The notes beneath the pieces were generated by a model. It was not told where the DNA came from. It worked only from the letters and a program-made list of their open reading frames with translations, and ran no database searches. From Agelas oroides (lineage: Eukaryota; Porifera; Demospongiae; Agelasida; Agelasidae): a stretch of 64,000 nucleotides of DNA. The DNA lies in contig OX422183.1 in assembly GCA_949130485.1 (NCBI GenBank), positions 25,187,316 to 25,251,315 of the forward strand. The letters are read 5' to 3'. The translations under genes were made by a program, and so were the position numbers. Below, in pieces: positions 12,358 to 24,300 of this stretch; position 1 is the first letter of the stretch; each line of letters begins with the position of its first letter.

Positions 12358-15300
12358 ACACATACACACACATACAGACCTCATAAAGAGAAGCTGGGAT
12401 GTTTTTGTCTGCCTGATGGAAGGCGGTATATATTTCATCAGAAGACGTTCACATTCATCACTGGAAAGATCAGCCACAGTACTAAACTTTACTAGACGCT
12501 TCTTGCCTACAATGAAGGATTGATATTGGTAATCAGAATGCTCACAAATCATAAGAACACGGCATGGGTACTGCACCTTCTTTGTAGAGTTTGTCAATTC
12601 CTTTCCCTCCACCAATGTCATACGCATTTAAGTACTTGCAAACCAACTGGACATCTGGATCTGATACATCAGAATACTGAGCAGTGCTTTCCACCAATGT
12701 TGGTGTACCCAAGAGTTTAAAGATTGGTATCTCTGATAGAAAGTCTTCCAAAAAAACATCAGCATGTGATGATAGACTTCGAGATGGCACCTGTTTGAGA
12801 CATGATGGGTATTATAAAAAGAAAGATATTACAGCAAATATGCTCACACTTTATGCGACATTGTTGTCGCATACAGTGACAGGAACAGCTTTAGCAAGTT
12901 TGTAACAAATAATTTACATTTCAGTAACTGTTGGGTTGTTACCAAACAGAGTAGTCACAAACCTCAACGTAAATTGACCAAGAAAGACCACCAGGTAGAT
13001 GAAATGATGCCCCAGAGTGGGAGTCCTCCACATATCCAAGAAACAGCAGGTCGAAGAAGAACCAGCTGATCAACTCCATGACAGCATTATACTTTGTTCT
13101 GTCTTCTGTGCAAACAGAATCCTATCAAAAGTACATTATCAAAAAATCTGTGATAATAACACAAGCTAATTACCACATGCTAATACTTACTCCAACTGGA
13201 GGTATGAGATGAAAGTTAAAAAAGATGGCACAATTTCTTTCATCCTTTGGAAGAATATGGAGCCGTTTTATAGCTTTCTGTGGTTCAAAACCTTCATTGA
13301 TTGCTACTGTCACACTATATGAACGTTTCTTCATTTGCTGCTTGATGAAATGTGACTTTCCACATCCTGCAATGAGAAAGTGGACACACTCTTATGTAAC
13401 TAAATTGACATATTGTACACAGATATAATGGACTGACCTGCTGCTCCGTAAACTACTTGCACACAATCCAATCCCCTTTCCACTATTGCTTGCTGCTGGC
13501 ATATCTTCTGGACTTCTTCCTTTAAGCCTTCTATATCAGAAAGCTGCATAGAGGCAACAAGACAAATGGCATTTGTAGGTGACTGCAAAACAGTCTATTC
13601 TGTTTATCACACATACCTTATGCTTTACTTGATGAACCCATGGCATTTCTTGCAAAACAGATGGCAATGTTTCCACATAGTGAATACATGGTTGGATTTT
13701 GTGATCACTATATGAGTGGGAGTCCACATGCTGCCTTAGCAGCATCTACAGTCAAATAAAGGGCAACCAAATACATAATTATCTTTCCTTTGAGCTTTTG
13801 ACAATTAAGGCTGCACATATAATACGAGAGGATATTCTGTACACAGTTAAAGTAACCTTCGTACACTGTAGAATTCTAACAATTTAAACCTTTGGTGATT
13901 AGGAAAACAGCAAATTTTTGTGTGAACATAAACATTACAACGGCATGAAAGTATTATGAAATCACATCTTGGAAATATGAACACATCTAGTGACTACACA
14001 CATACCTCCTGAAGCTTGATAGGCAAAAGACTAACTCCCAGAATGACGAATGTTAGTGGATGACTGTTTGCTCTGGTAATGAAGAGCTTGAGTTGATGCA
14101 TAGTGGTGTTCTCATGGCAACGAAAGAACTCAAAGGGCCAAGGAAGCCTTCCATCATATATTTTGGTAACGACAGATATGAGTTCTCCCTGTGAAAAGTC
14201 AGGAGCACTATGCAGAACCTCCACTCTGTGAGTAGAATGCAATTTAGGCCAACAAATACGTGTAAGATGTTTAAGACTATCTTCCTCACTGTTCTTCTGT
14301 GGGCAATACACAGCTATTTCAGAGTGCTTAAATAGTGCATCCACAAAAATCCCACAGACTTTGAATGGAAAGCTTGCTTCATTCTGATCAAAGATGCATA
14401 TTTTTGTTCGTAATGAGGTCAAGGAATCCTGCAAAGTGTAAAAGAAGTAGAATGAAACAATTTGCAAAATGCAGGGTCAGTGCAATTATAATCACCTTGA
14501 TAGCCCTTAACAGTTGTTTTCTGGCTTTCACCTCACTGTGAAACAGAAAGCCTATCTCGTGCATGATTTCATTTGCATCATAATCAGGTTGGAATGCACT
14601 TCTAAGGAGTTGTGAAAGTTTGAGCAACTTTGGAAGGCTAAACAGCAGAAGCCAATGGTGTTTCAATAACAGTCTGTCAATGTTCTGAGACCATACATCC
14701 ATTGTATGCTCCATTCGCTTCACCTATAAATAAAAGCCAGCACAAAGAAGACAGCAATGATTTACTTTAGTGTAGTGGGACAAATCACATATAAAATTAT
14801 CACGATTCTTAGCCTGTCAGTCATATAGCACTAAAATTATGAATAGAAAATATCTCTTTTATTGCTCATCTAAATAAACTGCTCACTAGATGGTGTCTGA
14901 ATGAGCGACACAATTAGCTGCTGTTATTTCAATGCCATGACGAGGACTGGCATGGGCCAAAACAAATGCTGCAGATTGAGTGCCTTTACACAAAAAGTTT
15001 CCCAACAGGAAGATGTGTACATGTTTTTCATTCATGTAATAAGCAGCTTCAGTCAAACACTTCATTGTTCATACCAGATATATTAACCACTCTCTGCATA
15101 AGTGTTATACAAAAGTTAAAAGTACTTGCAGCAATATGTTAACACGTAGGCTATGCAAGTAAAAAGGCATATAGTTGCTTTCTGAGATCTTAACAGAATC
15201 AAGCTACTCAAAGATACTTACTTTGCTCTCCAACATGGTAGTCACTATCCATGTTCCATATTCTTACAAGTAAAAAACATCAGTTATGTGCCCTCTATAC

Positions 15301-18300
15301 TTCTTATAATCAACTTCCCTCATTCTCAGTTCCTACTTTGTCAACTAAACCAATTGCCATTCCCTATTCCGTAAAATTCTGACTAGGATTGAAAAAGAAG
15401 TGACATAAAATGACTAACTATTAGATCTGCTTCTTTGACGTTGCATTTGAGGCCATTTCTGGCAACATCAGTAAGATGTGAAGGATATCCCATTTCTTGT
15501 AACTTCAGAAGAAAATCCAGTAGTTTATTTGCAACCTAAATTGAAATGAAGTCAAGTTACAGAATCAATAACTATCGGAGATCATTGAGTTCTTATGTAG
15601 CACACAATGAACTTCAAGTTAGAGGCCAATGTTCCAATCCGACAATCTTTATCAGTGAAATTACAAGGACTGCGATGACTCAAGTCTGTATATAACTTTG
15701 ATTCATTGTACTTCTTGTCATTTCACTGATGAAGATCCTCAGATCGAAATGTTTGGTCTCTCACATTGTGTGCTATGTAAGAGCTAAATAATCTCTGATA
15801 GTCATTCACCACAATAGCAATGAGTATTTACTTCTTACAGAATAAATTTATGCCAAGTATAAAACTGAGTATGTCACACACCTCATTTGAATGTAGAAAT
15901 GGTTTTACCAGCTCTCCACCTGCTTTCTCAGAATCTAGAAACCCCAGCTTTCGTGCAAAGGCACCAGTTTGCTCACTGTCCCACATCTCTTCCTTGACAG
16001 ACACTTCCTCTTCAGAATGTTTTTCTACACCAAGTACTTTAGCTGCTCGTTTTGAGGCAGGCGTATACCTCAACTCAACTTTTCCTGGATCAGCTATGTT
16101 TTCTGGAATAATAAAGCTGAAGTGTCCAGTTTCAAAAATTCTTTTAAGATCATTAGCCACATTCTGTAGGGTATCTCCCTGCAAAGACAGAAGTGCATAA
16201 CCATTTTTCACACAGCTAGTAATGAGTAGGCATACACAGTTTCCAACTACATTGGCAATGAGAGTTCAAACCGGTAGTAAAGCACACATACATACCTCTG
16301 CTCTTGTGAACCACAGCTGAATTAAATTTATGTTCCTATTAACTGTCTCAATTTGCATTAGGCAGTCACGAGTTGTCTTGGCAGTATCACCTGGGGATGC
16401 TGTTAGCAATTGTTTCACACTCTCTAATAGAGAGTGAAATGACTGGGTTTTAACTGTAAATGGAAGAATAAGTTTGTATGCTGCATAAAAGAGGTTCAGT
16501 ACAGCCTCATCATATTCTTCGTGTTGAAGTTGAGCAGTGATAAGCTGATATTGCTGATGGAAACGTGCTTGGCCGTTCTCACCAGTAAATCCCTTCTCAC
16601 AGATGAACTGATAAAATTCTGCACTATCTGCAATCTTAGAAAATATGGCTAGATATTCATAGTCACGTGTCACAACTCCTCCTTTGGTTTCAAGTAACTC
16701 CCTGACAGTCTCCATTTTGTCAGTGGCACTTGAGGGAGTCAAAGAGGCTTTTGCTTCCTCTGTCATCAACTCTTCTGCAATGGTTGTTAGCTTTATCAGG
16801 TTTTCATCTTTGAGGCATCCTTCAAGTTGGTACTGTTGACAAACATGTCTCACCACTAGAATACGAGTAGATATTTTCAAAAGATCTGCCATGTTTCTGA
16901 CACGATTAAAACCTTCAGTATCATCAACACCAGGGAGTTTTCCAAACTGCTTACACTTCAAAAGAATGCTAAATTCGTTTAGAATGTCCAGAGTTTCAAG
17001 ACAGATAGCACCGTTAGCAGTGATTTGACTGTAGTTTGCCTCTCCGTGGCAAAGTTTGACTAACAGTGACTTCACTTGATCTAGTGCCTGCCGGAATGCA
17101 TTCAAATCCACATTTCTGGTTTCCAACTCATGTTCCAAATAAACTCTGAACAGAATGCTATTATGTAGGGTGAAAAATATTAGCATGTCCATACAGTCTT
17201 GGATTGGGCTTAGAAACTGTCTTAAGTCTTGTATAAAAGTTGCCATTTCCTTCAATGTCAATCGTTCATCGACTAGTAAGGAAATTGGCTGGGGAGGCTG
17301 AAAACAACCAGTTGTATTGGTTGATAAAAGATGCCTTTGTAGAGTCAATCTACCTGGATTGGTACTTTCACCTGGAAACACAATAAACTGTTCCATGAAT
17401 TCTTGAAGAGGATTTGGAATCCTCATTCCATACATGTTCAAAACTGAGGGTAGAGTGCACCTAGGGTTTAAATTGAAATGGAAAAATCATGCACGCATAC
17501 AGATTCTTGATGAGGTAACACCATTTAGGTAACTAACAGTTTAAGACACTTGCATAGACAATGAACAAACAACACTACCAACATCAATTCCTGGTAGTGA
17601 TGATAAAATGCTGTGATAGCAAAAGGTTTTTATTATCAAAAGTATTTATGTATGTGTTGGCATTGCATTGCAAATTATACTTACATTACCGCATTTTAAG
17701 TGCTAAATATCACTAAGCTTCCATTAATTAAAAGTGTAGTTCACATGTGCTTCATAATGCATGAATACTGATAGCATGTACAGAGCCCCATCCTCAATCG
17801 AAGCTCAACAATACAACAGTGATGAGAACAAAATATGCAACAGAATAAGGTTTCTATCTGGAACTGCCATATATGTTACTTTGGTGGCATCAACATACCA
17901 TTTAGCTCTCGGGACTTCAGGAACATACTTCAGCAGAAGGATATTTAGTTCCTCAAACTCGTGTAAGTAGGTTGCTTTAAATTCTCTTATGTATTTGTCA
18001 TCTATTACCACCGACATTGCCCAAACTGCTTCAGCAACTTTGCAAATTGAATTGTGGCAAGCAGCATACTTAGTGATATCATTAAAATTGACTGACTGCT
18101 GCATAAACTTTGCTTGCCACTTAAAGAAAATGGCATGAATTTGTTGAATCCACAAATAATACTTCTGAACTTCAGGTGGACTTGTACAGATGTCTGGTTT
18201 CATCTCCATAAGAATGCATTGTTGAGTTCCACACTTGATGTTCCATCTCTGGCAATATCGGCCATACATTTCTCCTATTTTCTCAATAAGAGTTGCAAAT

Positions 18301-21300
18301 GATTCTGCCCACCCAAAACTTTCCCCCTTTGGTTGTATTCTTTCACACAATTTTGTTACAATACCCCAACAAAATCTTTCTGTTCTTGTCAGACTGCCCT
18401 GTGGGCAAACATTCTTGTTGAGAACATTAATAACAGTACTTAGGTGTCTCAAGACCGTCTTGTCTTTAGCTGATGTCTGCAAGTGAAATACTATATCCTG
18501 AGTACATAAAGAAGATAATAACTATTGATAGCATGACGTGAAGACATTTGCCAGTATAAATATACAAATTCTTACACACTATCTTGTCCATTATTGCTAT
18601 AGCTACTGATACATAGCATTGTCAGTAAGTAGTGTAACACAACAAAAAATAAATAAAATGGGATCAAAGCAAAGAGTAAAGGTAGAATGTTTCAATCCTC
18701 TCCAGTTTAAAAATATCATTAATTTTCAGCACATTAATCTTGGGTATAGCATTTTTCAACATTAAATTCCACAATTCAATTCACTTATACATACAGATAT
18801 ATGGCAAAGCATACAGCAGTAGCAATATCCACCACAAGTAAGCAGAACTAACAACAAAATAGTGTGCAGATCATAAAACTTTGTTCCTTCACACAAAACA
18901 TGGTCACTCACAAACCTCTTGCAGCACAGTCAAAATGAGATCTTGAAAACCATGGGGATGATCACAAATTTGATCCTGAAATTTTAACAAGTATACAAAT
19001 TTAAATTCATTTACACATCAGTGAAGATAAACAGACTAACCATGACAACATCCACATTTTTGAACAGCTCTCTTTGCAAGTCATTTGAAGCAATGTAGGA
19101 GTGTAAATGTTCCTTAAATTTTTCAGCTGGAACACTGATATCACCTTGTGTACCAGTTTCAAGTAGTGGGCCAATGAATAGGTTGGGAACATCAAGCTTC
19201 ACTAAATCAAGGATATATATCACCGGTTTACTTGATACGGCATAGCAATAAGCTTCAGAGGAAAGATATTGTAGTATGAACCCATGTGTGCTTGGCTCTG
19301 GAGACCTGTAAAATAGACAGAATTTGGTTATAAAGTTATACCCTGTGCAGAAAAATAGAATGTAGCAAGTGTGCAAGCTTTGAACACCGTACAAATTCAG
19401 ACACTCATATATGAAGATGAAATTGCGCAAGGACATGGTGATACCATATGAATGTAATGGAGGTCCACAAAGTCTGGCCTACCAAACACGGTGACAATGT
19501 ATCATTCTCTGTTTGCGCTACAAAGATAAAGTGACCTGTTTGATAATCAAACACAATTTTCAGATACCGCTGGGTGTGCCTTCTGCTTTACAAGGGATTC
19601 TTGTGTAAGACTGTTGTAGAATTGATTTTATGTGTATGATTAATTGTTACTTAATATTGTAGCTAGACATGCATGTCACCTTATGTAGATTCCCTTATCT
19701 GAATCTTAGCCTTTTGATGTATTCTTTCTTACCCACAGTTGTCTTATGTACTTCTATTCACTCTCTTGTTGTAGTTGTCACCTCCATATTTCCTGTACCT
19801 TACGCACATATCTGTCTCTTGTGGTATTGCTCACACTACTTTCTATCATGCGTTAATCACCTTTCTGTTCTGTATATAAAGCACACTCTTGTTTGTATGC
19901 GATGCTTCGTTCTTGTGTTGCTGATAATATTTTCACTGTTTGCTATTTGCGAGTTTGACTTGGGAGCCACACACTACAAATTGGCGTAGTCGGCAGGATG
20001 GCTACGAGGCCTGTGGTACTACCAGAGACATACTCTGGAGACAAGGACATGGAGCAGTGGATTTACCACTTTGAGAACGTGGCTGCAGTCAACGAATGGA
20101 CCGATGATGCTAAACTACTGTGGCTGAAGGTCTGATTGACGGGCTGGGCGCAGATGGCGTTCCAGCGATTCCCTGACGAAGTGAAGGCGACATACACTGC
20201 AGCGAAGAAAGTGCTGCAGCAGCGCTTCGAGCCACCGAGCAAACAAGACCAGTATCAGGCGCAGTTTCAAACCCGCAGATGGAAAAAGACCGAAGGTTGG
20301 ACTGACCTTGCTGAGGAACTCCGAGTGCTGGTAGAAAGAGCGTATCCAACCCTAGAAGTGAAAGGAAGGGAGCAGTTGGCCCTGAACCATTTCCTGGGAC
20401 AGTTGGAAAATCCACAAGTGGCCTTCAGCGTAAAACAGAAGCGTCCCAAGACACTGTGACAGCAACATTGGAAATGGAATCATACTTGGGTCCAAAAGCA
20501 GCTGTGACTGCTGGAATTGCTGGCGTTATAACAGAGGACAGTGGGGAAGACATGCTAGTAGCTGCAGTTGCAGGGACACAGTCAATAAAGGAGATGATGA
20601 AACAGCTACTGACCCGAATGGATTGCATCGAAAGAGAAGTCGCAACTTCTCAGATCAAAGAACCGACACCGCGACGGAGCGGTGATGGCGGTAGCCCTCC
20701 TGGGGGAAAACGTGCAACATCTGGACGACAGCTGGTGGTCTGTTGGAACTGCAGGAAGAAGGGGCATATCTCTAGGGAGTGCAGGACCCGCAGAACCCAG
20801 CCACAGACTTGTTGGTGTAGACGGCGCTCTACTCAGTGTGCTTGGGTGTACCAAGATTGCAATAGTGGTGTCCAGACAAGTCTTTCATCCGCAGATGTTG
20901 GTGGTCGACACGCTTACAAGTGAAGGCATCTTGGGAATGGACTTCCACAGGGAAAACCGCTGCTCCATAGACATCTCGGAGGGAGTGTTACACTTCAAGG
21001 ACCAAGGCGTGACAATCTCTATGGGTGACTCAACCTGTGATAGAATGGCTGTGCACCTAGTTAGTCAACTGGAGATACCAGCTCGAAGCAAAGTGGAAGT
21101 ACCTGCAACTGTTGACAAACTGTCTGTGAACGGGGAAATGTGGTTCGTTGAAGGAAAACAGATCAAGCAGTGTCCATTGATCTTTGCTAGGGCCGTTGTC
21201 AGCCCAACAAATGGTGAAGTTGCCGTGCGGGTGCTCAACCGTCAAGACGAAGCAGTCATGCTGCGTGCTGGTACAACAATTGCGAGGTTGGAGCAGTTGT

Positions 21301-24300
21301 GGCAAGTAGCCCTAAAAAAAGGCGCAGATATGACAGAGGACGAATGATCCCGTTTTTTCCAACTTTTGCTGGACCTACTCTGATCTCTTAGCTGATTCAG
21401 AAGCGGCCCTGGGGCACACCGACAAGCTGCAGCATACCATCCACACTGCAGAAGTGCAGCCTATCCGACAGCCTGTCAGACACATCCCCCCTTGTAAGAA
21501 AAAAGAGGTCCGACGCCTCTTACAGGACATGTTGCAGAAGAATGTGATCCAACCTTCCAGTAGTCCATGGGCATCACCCATTGTCCTTGTAAAGAAGAAG
21601 GACGGAAATTCCAGGTTTTGTGTGGACTATCGCAAGCTAAATGCTGTTACATGCAAGGACGCCTACCCCTTGCCGCGGATTGATGAGACGCTGGATACTC
21701 TGTCAGGATCTCAGCCTTGATTTGGTGAGTGGATACTGGCAGGTAGAACTGGCAGAGGAGGATCGACAAAAGTCCGCATTCTGCACCACAGATGGTCTCT
21801 TTGAATTCAAAGTGATGCCATTTGGGCTCTGCAATGCCCCTGCCACCTTTCAGAGGCTCATTGATCTTGTCCTTGCAGGACTGCAGTGGTCTACTTGCCT
21901 GGTGTACCTAGATGACATTGTAGTGAACTGAACTCTTGACTTATTCTCACTTTTGTATCATTACATCATCCATTACATCATTACATTACATCATCATTTT
22001 TGTTAACTACTATACTAGTTTCTAGAACATTCTCAACCACGTGGTCATTTTCTCTTCTCTTCTTGTACATTGTTCAGTAGTAGTACGTCTACTTGGTGAC
22101 CCCGACGCCACTAGAACGAGCTAAACTGTACCGGACTCTCGAGATGACCGAATCCGACGCTCCCGCTGCTTGCGTCCCTGGTGTTGAACACCCTCCCTCC
22201 GTCCCCACCGTGGCCGCTGTTAGCATCAAGTTACTGCCCTTCTGGCCCGCCGATCCCGAAGTCTGGTTCGCTCAGGTCGAGGCCCAGTTCACCACCAGAG
22301 GTGTGACCGCCCAGAAGACCCGCTTCGACTATGTGATCACCTCCCTCAGTCCCGAGTTCGCCATGGAAGTCAGGGATCTTCTACTCAAGCCGCCAGCCGA
22401 GAGCCCCTACAATACGCTCAAGGCCGAGCTCATCAAACGTACAGCAGCCTCCGAACAATGTAAGCTGCAACAGCTCATTAGTGGAGAAGAGCTCGGCGAC
22501 CGCAAGCCAACGCAGCTGCTCCGACGTATGCAGTAACTCCTTGGGGACAAGCTCGGTACATCTGCCGACGCCAACTCCTTCCTTCGTGAACTGTTCCTGC
22601 AACGCCTCCCTCCCAACGTCCGGATGGTTCTCGCCTCCACTGATGCTTCCATGGACCTCAACCAACTCACTGACATGGCCGACAAAGTTATGGAGGTAGC
22701 CACACCCACTGTTTCTGCCATCTCTGACACTCACACTGACTCCTCGGAAGTCAAACAACTCTGTGATGAAGTCACACGCCTGGCTGACCTCGTCGCATTG
22801 CTGAAAACTCGATCTCGTCGTCGCAGTACCTCCAGGCTCCGTCGCCCTCAGAGTCCTTCCCCACAGAACCCTCCTCCTGAAGACTCCCTCTGCTGGTACC
22901 ACGCCAAGTACGGTGAAGCTGCCCAGAAGTGTAAGGACCCGTGCAGTTGGGGAAACTCCCAGGCCAGACGCTAGCGGCGACGGGTGTTTCCGGCCCTTCT
23001 CTTAGTCGACTATTTTTGGTAAGTGACCGTAACACACACACACGTTTTCTCGTTGACAGAGGATCCGAAGTGAGCGCCATCCCTCCCTCTCCCGCTGACC
23101 GTCGACGCTCACCAGACAAACTCACCCTCATGGCAGTGAACGAAACTCCCATCCGTACATACGGAAAGCGCTCACTCACCCTCAACCTCGGACTCAGACG
23201 ATCGCTACCTTGGATTTTCATCATCACTGATGTACAGAAGCCCATCCTTGGTGCCGATTTCCTGGAGACACTTTGGACTGCTGGTTGACATGCAGCACAG
23301 CCAGCTGATTGATGCACACACCCATCTACACATCCAGGGTATTCTCTCGACCGACCCTTCTCCTAGTCCATCCATCTGCCCGAAGGACGTTAACAATCCC
23401 TACCTCAGTCTGCTATCGGAATTCCCTGCCCTCACACAAGTCTGCTCACCAGACACACCAGTCAAGCACGATATCACTCACCACATTGAGACCACAGGCC
23501 CTCCAGTCTCAGCCCGTCCCAGACGCCTGGTGCATGACCGTCTCCGTGCAGCCAAGCAAGAGTTCAAACACATGCTCCAGCTTGGTATCATCCGACCCTC
23601 TTCCAGTGCTTGGTCCTCGCCTCTACACATGGTTCCCAAGACGACTGCTGGTGACTGGCGTCCCTGTGGAGACTACCGTGCCCTCAACTGGTGTACTGTT
23701 CCAGATCGCTACCCGGTCCCCCACATTCATGACTTCTCCTCGTCATTGCAAGGCACCACCATCTTCTCTAAACTGGACCTCGTGCATGCGTATCACCAAA
23801 TTCCAGTTGCCCTCGAAGATGTCCCCAAGACCGCTATCACAACCCCATTCGGCCTGTTCGAGTTTGCGCGAATGCCTTTCGGCCTCAGGAATGCTGCACA
23901 GACATTCCAGCGATTTATGGACCAAGTTCTCCGTGGCATCCCCTCAGCCTACGCCTACATCGACGATGTCCTTATTGCCAGTGCCACTCCAGAACAACAC
24001 CTCCAGGACTTACGGACTGTCTTCAAAAAACTCCACACCCATGGCATTGTCATCAACCCCAACAAGTGCCTCTTCGGAGTCCATGAACTTGATTTTCTCG
24101 GTCATCACATCAACCAACATGGAATCACCCCTCTACCTATGAAAGTTCAAGCCGTTCGCGATTTTCCTCAACCCCAGTCTCAGCGCCAGTTGCGTCAGTT
24201 TATTGGACTCGTGAACTTTTATCATCGATTTCTCCCTCACTGTGCCGACCTGATGCAACCCCCTCCATGCTCTCCTCACCGCTTCCAAGCCAAAGTCTCA

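Noticed and set aside
12286..12495. Frames with THTHTH/CVCVCV runs here and at 1,042-1,227
   Set aside because: Translations of CA microsatellites.
15222..15262. 41-base exon encoding [13 protein letters not shown]
   Set aside because: Splice sites are fair, but inclusion breaks the phase between 15,419-15,535 and 14,496-14,723, which join cleanly without it.
19306..19600. Minus-strand frame [18 protein letters not shown] just left of element A
   Set aside because: No convincing acceptor/donor pair, and the neighbouring exons fit in phase without it.
19669..19989. 106-codon hydrophobic open frame (also at 32,926-33,315)
   Set aside because: It lies inside the LTRs of element A and is repeated in both; a chance frame in LTR sequence.
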